DNA of 64,000 bases from Rosa chinensis (lineage: Eukaryota > Streptophyta > Magnoliopsida > Rosales > Rosaceae), in assembly GCF_002994745.2 (NCBI RefSeq), contig NC_037093.1, positions 33,581,884 through 33,645,883 of the forward strand. The letters run 5' to 3'. The translations under genes were made by a program, and so were the position numbers. Every line of letters begins with the position of its first letter. Position 1 is the stretch's first letter. A model generated the notes under the pieces. It did no database searches. It was not told where the DNA came from and saw only the letters and a program-made list of their open reading frames with translations. Below are positions 1 through 12,364 of this stretch, one piece after another.

Positions 1-1028
1 AAAATAACGGGCCAACAACTATACTTGCTGCTTAATGAGCTAAAGGGATTGAACCCATCCGTTAACAATGCAAGTCGTAGGTTTCGTGGCTCATTACCAA
101 AATCTGCCCATTTTTCATCTACCAACTTCCAAGCCGCAGAATCTGCAGGATGGCGAATTAAGCCATCCTTGTTTCTTTCGGTGGCATGCCAAGTTAAGGC
201 CTTTGATGTTTAAGTTGATTGAAACATTCTTTTGAACCTAGGAATAGGAGGGAAATACCATAACACTTTTGCAGGGACTCCCTCTCTTTCTTTCTTGTTT
301 TTGCATATTTTCCACCTAGATGTACCACATGTAGGACAAATAGTGTCATCGGCATATTGTTTTCTGTACAGAATACAGTCATTAGGGCAGGCATGTATTT
401 TGGTGTAATCCATTCCTAATGCACTCAAACTCTTCTTTGCTTCGTACACAGAGGAAGGTATCTCGTTTCCTTCCGGCAGATACTCAGCAAAGGCAATCAA
501 CCAGTCCGAGTAAGCCGAATCACTCATCCCATGCTTGGCTTTCAAGTTGTAAAGCCTCACAAGCACATTCATCTTGGTGTGCCTATTGCAACCAGGGTAC
601 AAGGGTTTGTTGGCATCGTCAACAAATTTCTTGAATTCATTACACTCACTCGAAAGCTCCCCATCCTCATCACCTTCCAACTCCACATCACTATCTAATT
701 CTACTTCATAATCTGCCCTCATGTTACCCTGTACAGAGTCAGATTCAATTGGCTCTGATTCAAGACTTTCACTATCCGTATATGATCCCGACTCCACTAC
801 AACCTCCCCATGTTCTGTCCATTTCACATAATCTGTGTCAATCCCATTCACAAACAAGTGATCCTTTATCACTTGTGCAGAAAAATCTTTCACATTTCCA
901 CACTTTGTGCAAGGACAACAAATACGGTTAGGGTCTCTAGCATTTCCCAAAACAAACTGACAAAACTCTGCCACCCCTAACTTATATTCATGAGATCTCC
1001 TATCAGCATGCACCCATGACCTATCCAT
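1..1028 (-). pseudogene. TNP2-like CACTA transposase, N-terminal part, with one in-frame stop
   Basis: The frame opens at ATG 1028 with MDRSWVHADRRSHEY, typical of the plant transposase-associated domain (about residues 1-75, with a CPCTKCG cysteine motif). An acidic linker follows, then the start of the TNP2 transposase domain (KHGMSDSAYSDWL, later CPNDCILY and CPTCG). A TAA at 210-212 ends the first 272 codons. The same frame then continues without another stop to the window edge with recognisable TNP2 sequence (ALTWHATERNKDGLIRHP, then DGFNPF). The family role is DNA cleavage and strand transfer at the CACTA ends. A single nonsense change in otherwise well-kept sequence suggests recent inactivation or an allele-specific lesion. 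The catalytic region is not in the window. Confidence 0.85.
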
Positions 1029-3737
1029 CTACATTAAACAAAAACCACAAACCAAAACTACATCATCGAGCAACAAAACCCCAATCACATATCCTGCATG
1101 CATTCACTAAGTTCCATAAACTCGACCAATTCAAACTCTGGTACTCTTAATCACCGACAACAGTTTATTTACATATATACATGCTCCAATATCAGGCAAT
1201 GAAAAAAAAAATATCGACATATATTCAGCTAAGCAAATTCAATAACAAGGACAAAACAGAATAGCATAATATATATAGAAAAACAAATCGATATACATTT
1301 AGGGTAAGAAAATCCAATAACAAGACAGAACAGTATACCACAATATATGAAGAAAAACAAATCGATACACATTTAGGCTAAGCAAATCCAAAAAAAAATG
1401 CAAAAAAAAAAAAAAAAATTAAAGGAGGTTCATGAACAAACACATATCATATTCTCCATTGGGAAAAGCTATGCTAAAACAACATCCAAACAATTCTCCA
1501 ACAAGAACATTAACTGCAGATGTAGTATATATGAACCAAACCAGTCCTACACATTTCACCTGAACAAATCCAATGATACCATGATATATATTAAGCATAG
1601 AACAATAGATTTCAACAAATTAAAGCTTCAAAACAAATTTAATAGCAGTCCACAAATTCAACAGTGAAGCTCATAGTACTCTCCAATCCAGCTCCAGCAA
1701 TGAATACGAACAATTGCAGTGAAGCTCAGTGCACGAGTCCAACTCACTCTACAGCTTCTTCCAACTCCACCAGATATATATGCCTTAATTGTGCGGCTGC
1801 TGAGAATAATAAACAAGGCCATCAGATTTAGGAAGAAAGGTCAACAACTCCTAGCTTCCATAATGCATGACTAGACAAGACCTAAATGAAATTTGTTCAA
1901 TAAAACCACCAGCGCTTAGTACTCAAAGGCCATAGTTTTTTTCTAACCTATTGGCATTCTTGAATAAAGACTAGAATCTGCAGGATTTGGAAGCTTGTAC
2001 AACATGTTTTGTTAAATGCTGGCAATTCTAGATATTAGTAGTGTTGCTAAGCCGTAGTTTCTTTAAATGAGGACTTTGAAAATACTTTCAGTCAAGTTCC
2101 CTAACAGCCTTGGGAGGGAGTAGAGTTTAAGTGGTTCAAATTTAACATTTGAAGTCACAATATTGAACTTTCAAAAGCAACAACATTGACCCTAGACTGA
2201 AACAGTTTCGATGTATAGTCTATGAGACCACTCTTGGTAACCGGATGACAGTTCTACATCTTTTATGTCTTCTAAGTTCAGTAATCTAATTATGTCTCGA
2301 CAAGCTAAAACAAATTTGCATCATGTTCAACACTGCATCACATGATCACACTATCCTCATGCATCTTTCACAACAGTAGATGATAAACACATAACAACAC
2401 TGAAACATTTGTAGAGTCAAAATGTGGGGTAACTAACTAGCACTTGAATGCATGCATAAAACAACCATTCACTTAATTTCATTTTTTTTTAGCCTTCTGT
2501 TGGTATTTGAGTCTTTTGAATATCTCCTCTTCCACCCTATCAATTCCCAAGAGGGATAAGACTCTTCATATGATTGTAGGAAGAAAGGTCTTAAGCACAT
2601 ATATCATAGGACTCCCTTCTTCCCTAAAAACTAGCTTTTACCACATTATTTCCTCCCGTTAATAATAATCACATCACTTTCTATAAGCAAGATTAGCATG
2701 AAAAAATTCATTGCAAGCCAATAAAACTCATTCTTCCCTGTCCCAACAAGAAGAAACTGAAAAAAGAAAAGCTCAGAAAACTAGTTCCAACCAAATAGAT
2801 ACATGTTTTTAAAGTGCATATTCACAACTTGCTTTTCGTACACTATCATACTTGAGGTGAAAAACAAATATATCCAAACTTCAAAACGATATTTGTACAC
2901 AAAAAAACAATTAGGCCTGTTTTGAAATGCTGTCCTTGACTTATGGAATACTAATTGAAGAAAAATCACCACATTTTCGGTTTGGAAAGTAAGATTCACA
3001 TTCAACATTCAAGCAATACAAGCCAATGGAAACTGAAAGTCACCATGATACTCCACACTTTCAATATTGTAACCGAACCCTCTATTTTTCCATGAATTTA
3101 CAATCACTTTACTGCACAGAATATACATCTTCAATCAAGGCAAATGCAAAAAGAACACTGAATCTACTAAGCCTAAACTAAATTCACTTTCTGGGGTCTA
3201 ACAATATCATGAAAAGATCAAATCACATTCCAAACACTAACACCATCAACTCACCACCAATTTAGATAATCTAAATTGTAAGTCTGAACCAATCAAATAC
3301 TATTTTGTTCCCTGGACTCTAATCAAACAGAGTTACTATTTGTTACGACATTACTTGAGCAATTTACTTATGTCAAAAACCTTATCTCCAAAACCTTATC
3401 TCCATTTTGACAAATCAGTTATCCAATTTCCTAAAGCAACAGTCTTTTCCATTGAAAAAAAATCCCCAAAAAACCCTAAAATCAAAATTAGGAAATCCAA
3501 ACATGGTAGGATGGGGCGAACAGACCAAATTTAGAGAAGGAGAATTCGTGGGAAACCACTCACACAATCACAGTAACTACATCATTTTTTTTCTTTGTAG
3601 GCATGCTCATTTTTTTTCTTTGTAGGCATGCTTGTTTTTGCTTTCTTAGTTCAATACAATCACATAACTAATGAAAATAAGCATGAATTACACGAATTTA
3701 GATGACCCATATTCGAGAGGTGGAATTGGAATCTTAC
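1029..3737 (-). other. Probable leader intron of the CACTA transposase gene
   Basis: Directly upstream of the transposase ATG, on the minus strand, the sequence is TTGTTTAATGTAG then ATG: a pyrimidine-rich acceptor placed exactly before the start codon. Near 3737 there is a GTAAGATT donor that ends a short leader frame. Together they suggest a roughly 2.7-kb intron between a small first exon (about 3738-3924) and the transposase exon. No other gene was recognised inside it. It is A/T rich with an A-run at 1400-1417. The splice assignment is inference from the two sites alone. Confidence 0.45.
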
Positions 3738-4249
3738 CTGAACCCACAAGCTTCGACAGATCACAGTGGAGGTTAAGTCTGGTAGGATTCGCCGTCAAAC
3801 TGCTCACTATAGACGGGTTCGTGGCCGGAGCACCATTAATAGCGAGTGACGGATAGAAAAGAGACAGAGAGAGAGAGAGAGAGATCTGCTCAGTGGTTTC
3901 AAGTGGGCTGCGCAAGAACAACAAGGTCAGTGCTTCGTGGTGATTTTGCTTAGAATCAAAACTCCAAGCGGCTTCCTATTTGGTTTGCAGCTGAGGGGAG
4001 ATGAGAGAGGGAATGGGTTGGCATGGCTTCTGAGAGATAGACCTAATCGAGATGCATGTGTTTTGTTGACAGATGGTGTTTTCATGAGAGAGCCATGGTG
4101 TTTTGATGAGAGAGTGATGGTTTTTGATGAAGTTGAGAAGAGAGCTACTCGACGAGAGGAAACGGCTGTTTTGACAAAGTGTTGACGCGCGGGGAGAGTA
4201 AATCCAATAAACCTACCTAGCTAATTAAGTTGTCAAAGGCGGGCTTTTA

Positions 4250-4867
4250 ATTTTTGCTTTATAAATCAGACAACATAAACACGAAGTTTTGTTGTCTGAT
4301 TGTGAACAAATTAAATCTCAGCTAAGGTTCCAAAGAGGGAAAAGTTCCCGCTATAATATGCAACCAAAGTAACATGCTAGCCAATGCTCATTTACACAAC
4401 GGAAACAACTCATTTGGTTGTCTGATTATCAATTTGGTGCTATATTTCAATCAAAACTTGGAGGTTTTTGGGGGGCTCCAGTGCCATTTTGGGCCAAATA
4501 AAGGCACATTCAAATATTTCCCACTTCATCACACAACAAAAAGTCAAAAACCGTTGTATCATGTTTTGCATGGTACTCTCATACAACAGATATAACTATA
4601 CTGTTGTGCTATGTAGTACCAATTTGGAGCCAAATTTGAGTCGATCTGGGAGGGAAATCTGCCGCTATTTTTTTTTATGATTCAGACAACAGATTATTCT
4701 TGTAACCGTTGTGCAATGACCTTCTAAACAAAAACTTCATAATCTTAACCACCTTATACAACGTAAGTTTACTAAACATGTTGTGTGATTCACTTTTCTT
4801 CATCACACAACACTTTTTTTTTTTCGCTGTGCAAAAAGTGTTGTCTGATAACAAAATTGGTGTAGTG
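4250..4867 (-). repeat. CACTA subterminal repeat region and terminus
   Basis: Many copies of short motifs of the CAGACAAC / GTTGTCTGA / ACACAACA kind occur in both orientations, for example around 4268, 4293, 4384, 4412, 4532, 4600, 4683, 4752 and 4842. Such clustered subterminal motifs are the usual binding sites for the CACTA-encoded accessory protein. The same motif family reappears at 34885-35770, so the two regions are related elements. Confidence 0.8.
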
Positions 4868-6680
4868 AGTACTAATAGGCTAGCTAGCAATAAATATGAC
4901 GACCCAAGTATGGTGGTTTAAAACCACACGAAAAACTCGAAAATCCGTAAGGCTTCCCCAATATCTCACGAGAAAGTACATAATCCAATGACGTGGCCCC
5001 GCACGCCAAAATATTCTCGAAATCATAAACCATTAGGCGAGAAATAATCAATAAAAATAATTCCATCGAAAATCTCATTTTCGAAAAATATTCCTGAAAT
5101 CTCAATATCGACGAATAGAAATGTATTATAAATTTCCGGAAATCGCCTCGGAAAATAATTCTTCGAAAATCACTTAAATCGTGATTTCAAACAAAGGCCA
5201 TATATCGGAGACTCAAAATCCATTTCCGAAACACAATTGAAATAAATCATAGTTAATCTCCGAAAATTAACTCATATTTCCGAAAATAAATCATAACCCC
5301 AAATCCGAGCATAATAAATTCGTATCCAAAATTCATAAGGAAAAACAATGCCAAAATTATAAGCAAACCAAAATATTATGCTCGATGAATAAAATAATCA
5401 AATATTTCAAAATAAATGCATGCATCATTATTTAAAACAAAAATCCACTCACTGTACTATTCAGGCGATCATGCATACGAGTTCCTTCGTCGAGCAATAA
5501 CTCGGTACATCGCCCTGTACACAATTATTTTCCGTAAATAACCATTCAACAATTAAACACGATTCCCATAATCAAATCCTCACAAATCATCTCTCCACTT
5601 GTTCACGGATTCAACCCAAATTTTACCTCTAATACCAATTCATTATCTTAAAGGTTCCAAGTCAGAACTGAGAGATATCCGACGGTCGGATTCTCGTAAA
5701 TCGTAAATCAAAACCCTAAACTTCAAAAATTCATAATTAATTCCAAGCTTCTCCAAAATTCACCAAATTTCATATACAAGCTCTACAACAAATACAGGAT
5801 TTACTTGGCTAAAAACAAGAATTAAAAACCTGCCCTACGCGCCTCCACGCGCCGCCGGCAACCACCTCAGATGACCACCAAAAATTGGCAGCACCACCTA
5901 CTGAACAGACCCAACATTTTTCTCAACCACAACACAATCCAATTTTTACCTTTAAGAGCTCCAATTCGACCGGTGAAAAACATTCCAGAAAACTCCAAAC
6001 CCTAGGATCGGGTTTTTCCTTGATTCTGCTTCTACGCTGCAAATCGTGGCTCAAGGCTAGGGGGAAAATGATCTTTGGCAAAAACCGCACAGTCGACGCC
6101 GGTTTGGTGGCCGGAGACGGTCGAAATAGCCGGAAATCGATGAAACTTCCGAACTGCTACAATGAACTTCACGGCTCAAATCCGAGCTCCTCCGGCCGAA
6201 TCGCGACGACGCACGACCACCAACATGTAGAGGGGGAGGAGGTGAGTCGGTAGCCACCAGGGTTTCACCGTTTGGTGGCCGGACAACGGCAAATCGAAGG
6301 AAAAAGGGAAGAGGGCCGACGCGGGGGAGAGAGGGAAGGAGAGGGTCAATCTCGGGGGGTAGGTTTCCGAAAATGGAAACCTACCACAGTAACTTTCCAT
6401 ATATATAGATAGTTACCGTGAACAGTAACCATAAACAGTAACTTTAATCTTTCGCTCATAACTTTCGCATACGAACTCCGATTTAAGTGTACCACATGTC
6501 TACGGACTCGGTTTAACGTCCCCTACAACTTTCATGAAGAAAATTTCTCAAATTTTGGCCTAAACAAAAAGTCGACTTTTAGGGCCACTAAAGTACTGAA
6601 ACGATAGTAAAAGTGGAAGTAAAGGTCATTTACCGTCCAAATGACTAGTAAACTGGTAAATTCAGGTTCGGCACGTTACA
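4868..6680 (-). mobile_element. LTR fragment (Gypsy-type solo-LTR family), minus orientation
   Basis: Read on the minus strand, the LTR starts at 6680 with TGTAACGTGCCGAACC. It shares the beginning (TTTACCNGTTTACTA, then GACGGTAAA) with the LTR at 56900. The conserved U3 motif with CATACGAACTCCGATTT lies at about 6470, and a TATATAT stretch at about 6400, near 280 bp from the end, is followed by a GC-rich leader. The fragment breaks at the CACTA terminus, right after sequence matching the 58480-58530 part of the 56900 LTR. The missing 3' part is expected on the far side of the CACTA element. No protein is encoded. Confidence 0.8.
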
Positions 6681-6915
6681 GCCTTAGTGGTTATGGATTG
6701 TAATTTTTCTTTCAGCTTTTTGAAAACATAAAAAAAAAAAAAAACATTATACTCCGGAAGGCGAACAGAATTATGATCATTAGTATTTGCATGAAGCCAT
6801 AAATAATGATGATCAGAGTTTAAATTTGACATGAATCATTGAAAGTGCCGCCAGCAAGCTGCTTGTGTAACACCGCCAAAGTCATCGTCATAGGAACGAT
6901 CACCGTCCTTCAACT

Positions 6916-9598
6916 ATGCTCCAAGGAAACATCCTTGTATGGAACTGCAGGGGTATTGTCAACCTTGAAACACAACGAGCATTCATTGATCTCATTCATG
7001 CCAAGAAACCTAGCCTAATTTTTCTATCAGAAACCCTAGCTAGCAAAAAAGAGTTTGATTAACTCTATCATACACCGTCTGGGATTTCAAGACAACATTT
7101 GTTTTGATTGTCAGGAGGGCTCTCAAGGAGTAGCCCTGATCTGGAACAATGAAACACACGCAGACCTGAGATCTTCTTCGGCTCATCACATTGATGCTGT
7201 GATTGGAAAACCTGGTGAAGAACTGTGGAGATTCACGGGCATATATGGCTTTGCAGGTCAGGGACAGAGAGAGAATACCTGGCAACTTATCCAACAGCTT
7301 GCCGGGGAGGATTGTCAATTGGCCTGGGTTATGGATGGAGATTTCAATGAGGTTATATCTTCAACAGACAAGTCTGGCGGCCCGCCGAGATCTGCAGCAA
7401 CAATGGCACAATTTCGCCATACCATGGCACAATCAGGACTTGTAGACATGGGTTTTAGTAGAAGTAGATTTACGTGGAGCAATAAGTTTACTAAGGAGAT
7501 ATTAGATTGAAGCTTTCAATCCCCACAATGGAGGGCTCGTTTCCCATTCAGCAGAGTCATCACTTTGCGCCCTAGTGAATCTGATCACTGTCCTCTTCTC
7601 ATAGAGGTTAATGCAGAGAGGGCTTTGCGTAGAAGAGTTGCACGTCGATTTCGCTTTGAAGAGATATGGTATGGGAATGAGGAGTGCAATACTATTATCC
7701 AGCATGAATGGGCTACACCAACTACGGGTAATGCACTCAGGCAACTCGGGTACAAAATCAAACAAGCAGGCATGAAATTGAGTTAGTGGCACAGAACTGA
7801 ATTTGATAAGCAAAAGATTGAACTAAGGGTTATTCAAGAGAAATTGTTTGACCTCATGAAGCAGCCCTACTCTCCTAAACAATATGAGGAACAACGAGTC
7901 CTCCACACAAAGCAAAGTAGTCTACTTGCAGTTCAAGAAAAATATTAGCGTCAGAGGTCTAGGGCAATCTTGCTTAAAGATGGGGATAGAAACTCTGCTT
8001 TCTTTCTCATAAAGGCTAGTAATCGGAAAAGTAGCAATACCATTCAGGGATTGGAGGATGAGCTGGGTGTACGGCGCACTGAACCTGCTGATATTCAACG
8101 TCTTATCATGAACTATTTTACTAAGTTATTCTCCACCGAAGGCTCTGATCCTATAGCCCTTCAAGAAGTTATGGATGCTACTCCAGTCAGAGTAACCAAT
8201 TATATGAATGATGAACTTACAAAACCCTACACAGATGAGGAGATAAAAATAAGCGGTCTTTCAAATGCACCCTTCTAAAAGTCCAGGGCCAGATGGCATG
8301 ACACCTTTCTTCTATCAAAAATATTGGAGTACAATATGTCTTGATGTGTGTACTGCTATGAGAAATCTCCTTGATGATGGAGACATGTGGGAGGAATCGA
8401 ATTACGCACACTTATGTCTGATTCCAAAAATAAAAGATCCTAAGGTGGCTATGCACTTTCGACCAATTGCTCTATGCAATGTTATTTGCAGAATTTGTTC
8501 TAACGTAGTTGCAAATAGATTGAAATGTTGGTTACCTGATATCATCTCTCCTCTTCAAAGTGTGTATGTACCTGGACGATTAATTTCTGACAATACGCTT
8601 GTAGCCACAGAAGCAGCCCATTTCATGCACAAGCTCCGAACTCAAGAAGCAGGTTTTTTCTCTCTCAAACTTGATATTAATAAGGCATATGACAGACTAG
8701 AATGGAATTTCTTGCAAGCCATTCTCACAAAATTAGGTTTTTCCCCACTGGATACAAATGATAATGAAGTGTGTTGTTTCAGTGCATTACTCTATCTTGA
8801 TTCAAAGGGAGCCTACACCTGTTATCTCTCCCACAAGAGGAATAAGGCAGGGAGACCCTCTATCCCCATATCTCTTCATATTATGTGCTGAAGGATTGTC
8901 AGCATTCATCTCCAGGGCAACTGAATCCAATTTGAACTCTGGCCTAAAAATGTGTCCAGTGGCTCCCACTCTGCATCATTTATTATTTGCAGATGACTCT
9001 TTTCTCTTTGGCTCGGCTAATGCAATGGAATGCGCTCACTTTAGAAGAATACTTGACGTCTATGAGAAAGCCTCAGGACAGAAAGTTAATTTTCAGAAGA
9101 GTAGTGTGGTATTCAGTAGAAATGTTCATACTATCACTCAGCATGAATTGGCCTCCATTCTAAATGTGAAGTGTGTTTAGGAGCATGATCGATACCTTGG
9201 CCTTCCTCTCAGGGTTGGACGTTCCAAGACTGCAAAGTTTGAGTAGATCAAAGAGAAACTGTCAAAGAAGCTCATCAGTTGGAAATCCAAAATTCTCAGT
9301 AGTGCTGGTAAGGAAGTTCTAATAAAGGCTGTTGCTCAAACTATGCCATTATATGCCATGAATTGTTATTTGCTGCCTAAAGGACTATGTGATGATATCC
9401 ATCAGTTGTGTGCCTCCTTTTTTTGGGGTGACATAGAGGAAAAGAAGAGAATTCTCTGGAGGAGTTGGGAAAAGCTATGCCTCACAAAAAATGAAGGTGG
9501 AATGGGTTTTAAAAACTTATATGCATACAATTTAGCAATGTTAGCCAAGCAAGGGTGGAGTTTAATATCTAATCCCACATCTCTTATTGCTAGGCTAT
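6916..9598 (+). pseudogene. LINE ORF2: endonuclease and reverse transcriptase part, broken
   Basis: The frame starts at ATG 6916 (MLQGNILVWNCRGI, the APE-type endonuclease start). It shifts frame near 7055, and the next segment (WVMDGDFNEV, later SDHCPLL) completes the endonuclease. In-frame stops follow at 7508, 7784 and near 7946, all explainable by single base changes. A frameshift near 8270 leads to the reverse transcriptase (SPGPDGM, FRPIALCNV, LDINKAYDR), and another near 8780 to GIRQGDPLSP and the catalytic FADD box (8986-8997). Further stops lie at 9178 and 9244. Coding similarity continues to the insertion point at 9598. The role of the intact family is target-primed reverse transcription. 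Confidence 0.88.
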
Positions 9599-9687
9599 TG
9601 ACTTGATGCATAAACTCTCGCAAGCGTATGAATCGTTGTCAAGTAAGGGAAGTATTAAAATCTTGATTATCGTACCTCGGGGATTAG

Positions 9688-9878
9688 GTGTTGGACTAGA
9701 GTGACTCAAAAGCATACAATGAAAAATAAAAATAAAATAAAGTAAAATAATATTCACAAGGTAACTGGCGCTAGAGTGACTCAAGCTACCTAATCCCCGA
9801 GGTAATTGGCGTTAGAGTGACTCAAAAGCATACAATGAAAAATAAAAATAAAATAAAGTAAAATAATATTCACAAGGC
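9688..9878. repeat. Local tandem duplication, period about 119 bp
   Basis: The stretch with AGAGTGACTCAAAAGCATAC followed by an A-rich run and TATTCACAAGG occurs at about 9698-9760 and again at about 9815-9878. A third partial copy of its first part (GGCGCTAGAGTGACTCAAG) lies between them. It sits close to the 5' end of the LTR insertion and looks like a local tandem duplication with a rearranged middle. Confidence 0.75.
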
Positions 9879-11003
9879 ACCAAGCCTCGGCAATGCTCGG
9901 CTTAGCTCACATTAAGCCTAATCAAAGTCACTAACTTGTAGCCCAAATGAGTTATGCACAATGGAAGGTAGAATTTTGCTTGGGAGTTTTGAATGGAGAA
10001 TTAACTAAATTAAATGCAAACTAAAATAAAAGCAAACAACTAATTATCAAGCAAGAAATTAAATTCGGATTTCAAATTAATAGAAACATGGGAGTGTCGG
10101 GTGATTCACACTAACTATCTTGCAAATATCGATGTCAATTTCACAAATGCGTGCATTTCCTATATGTGTCGAGTCCCGTATCTAGTACCGGTTAAGGCTA
10201 CTAAACCTAATTCCTTTCGGTGTTTTGATTATGCCGGTTAAGGTCACAATTAACTCTCTAATTTGGGCATTACGCCGGTTAAGGCCGCAATATCCAAAAT
10301 TAGAGGCCTAGAGAGCAAGATAATAGAGACTCAAGCAAGCTTAGCTACAATTAAGCTGGCTAATAGTTACCACACTTAAATCCTAGATGTAACAAGACCA
10401 ATAAGTTGTCAATTTATCAATCTATTCATCACAATTGCCCACAACATAATTTCAAAGGGTGACAAAGCCTAGAAATATGCTTCTAAGGACCAATACATTC
10501 GGATTTAAAGCATACACAATAAAAATTGTATTTATTAAAATTAAAGCATCAATATTTATACAAGGCCCATACTCAAATACATCACCAAAAGCATAGAAAA
10601 ATTATGAAATAGATAATAAGGAAGAGAGGGGAGAGTTAGCTTGGTCCCTTCTAGCTATGGGCTAGTATGAACCAAGAATTTCTTCACCCAACTACCCAAA
10701 AATAAGATGTGTGCTCTTGATGATGATTCCCTTGAAGCCTTGAGTGTCCAATCCCAAAAGATAAAATTAAAAATGAAGGGAAAAAGAGAGAGTGTGAAGT
10801 GATGGGTGAGAGAAAATGGGAAGAAAAATGATAAAATCAAGGTGGGTGTATGTTTCGGCTGTAGAGAAGAAGGAAGAGAGAAAAAATGGATCTGGGGTCT
10901 TCTCCGCCTTGCAGCTGTTTTGGGTTTGAGGTGAGAGTAATTGGGCGTGCAGCTGCCCTTGAGAAGAGAGAAATATTACCATATATATATATGTGTGTGT
11001 GTT

Positions 11004-11801
11004 GAGAAATTTTTCTATGCTCCTGTCATTCCACCTGGCATATGTGACGGCAATCCTATTGGTCCACGTCATTACTGCTTTCTCTCCTTTAAACCACCCC
11101 TCACCTCTGTTATCTCTTCTATGAGGAATATAAAAAAATCAGAACACAACAGTAAACATGGATCTGGATCTGGAAGTTCATCCCTCCCTAACCATTTGCA
11201 ATTATGCGAAGCACTTTGCAACCAAACTGCCAGTAATACTTGAACAACAAAGTGAAGACGACTTGGCAAATTGAAAGATTTAAACATCAAAGTGATGATT
11301 TGACCAGTGAGGACGTTCCTGGTTTTCTCCTTTCCATAGTCAAGTTGATTTGGGTGCTTGGTTTTTGTTCTCTTAGATTTGGGGTTTGATTATTCCACTG
11401 GAAGTCTAAATGATCAAAACCCAGTCTTCCAGGAAGACTTCTCCCTCCTTCTTTTGGATGTTCATATCAATTGTATTCATTCTTGTTTGAATATCAATTC
11501 TTCTCGACATAACAGTATACATGTAGGAATACCATTTTCTTCTGTCACTCGATCTAAAATGACGAAATTCTTGTATTGATCCATTTAGATATCATATATT
11601 TGTGGATAGTGCCTTGGATTTAAGGTTTAGAGTTTCTGGCGTTCATCATTTTTTTTGTTCTTCATGAAAGAGATCTCAGAGCTGAAGAGGTAACAGAGGA
11701 GATGGGTGATTTAACTGAGGGGAAGGAGAGATGACGTGGACCAATTAGGATTGCTCGTCACATATGCCAGGTGGTGTGACGGGAACATAGAAAAATTTCT
11801 C
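11004..11801. mobile_element. MULE-type MITE nested in the LTR insertion
   Basis: Inverted arms of about 140 bp start GAGAAATTTTTCTATG and end CATAGAAAAATTTCTC, and both arms hold the same CACCTGGCATATGTGACG core. The flanks GTGTGTGTT (10995-11003) and GTGTGTGTG (11802-11810) match at 8 of 9 positions, as expected for a Mutator-type 9-bp target duplication, although the target is a GT repeat and so slips easily. No transposase is present. The unique middle (about 11150-11640) was not recognised. Confidence 0.75.
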
Positions 11802-12053
11802 GTGTGTGTGGTCTCCCCTGCCGTTTTTTTTGTCACCTAGAGGAATAGATGGTTGTGGCTAAGATTTGAATGAGGAAGACCATGTGGCAAGCTGCAATTT
11901 GGTAGAGTAATTGCTTAATTCCCATTGTTGAGCACGTGATGGATGATGGATGATGGCTGACTTTGATTGATTAATCAAAGGTTTGATTAATTAATCAAAT
12001 CATTGATTGACTAAAAGCAATTTTCTTCTTCTTCTTTTCTATTTTTCTTTCCT

Positions 12054-12084
<31 letters not shown>

Positions 12085-12364
12085 CCAGTTTCTTCTCTTC
12101 TTCTTTTGCTTTTCCCTGAACTCAAACCAATGATTTTCACATATTTGCTTGCATTGACCCGCTGACCATTGTTCACTTTTCGTCTTTTTGTCAATAACTC
12201 CAATTAGCTCTATTTTCGCTTTGTTTTCTCGCATTTCCATAACTCCACTTATTACCTACAAATAAATAAAAATAGATTAACTATATATTAATTAACTTGA
12301 GGATTAGCTTAATTCTAGTATTTTATATATAATTACACATATAAAAATGCGTGTAATCAGCTAT

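Larger units (their letters stand above)
1..4867 (-). mobile_element. CACTA (En/Spm) DNA transposon, 5' part, cut by the window edge
   Basis: On the minus strand the element begins at 4867 with CACTACACCAATTTTG, the terminal signature of CACTA elements. About 600 bp of short subterminal repeats follow (ACAACA and TTGTCTGAT types in both orientations), then a leader region and a TNP2-type transposase reading frame that runs off the left edge. The right flank, from 4868, resumes LTR sequence that is also present in another copy near 58500, so this transposon jumped into an LTR. The 3-bp target duplication would be AGT at 4868-4870, but the other end is outside the window. The fragment is large enough for an autonomous element, although the transposase carries a stop codon. 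Confidence 0.88.
9599..12359. mobile_element. LTR-type insertion (probable solo LTR) in the LINE
   Basis: The insert starts TGACTTGATGCATAAAC and ends GCGTGTAATCA. It is flanked by a perfect 5-bp duplication GCTAT (9594-9598 and 12360-12364), and the LINE reading frame continues across it. No gag or pol is seen in 2.76 kb, so it fits a long solo LTR or a non-coding LTR element. Inside are a 70-bp unit repeated at 9690 and 9808, three GCCGGTTAAGG-type hairpins (10182-10292), a nested MULE-type MITE (11004-11801), and a T-run at about 12057-12084. Confidence 0.75.

Noticed and set aside
1398..1667. 89-codon open frame beginning in an A-run
   Set aside because: It starts inside a homopolymer-like A stretch within the probable CACTA leader intron and has no domain or codon pattern of a gene.
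8986..8997. FADD box taken as evidence for an LTR-retrotransposon polymerase
   Set aside because: The surrounding order (APE endonuclease, RT, zf-RVT, RNase H), the A-tail and the 16-bp target duplication identify a LINE instead.
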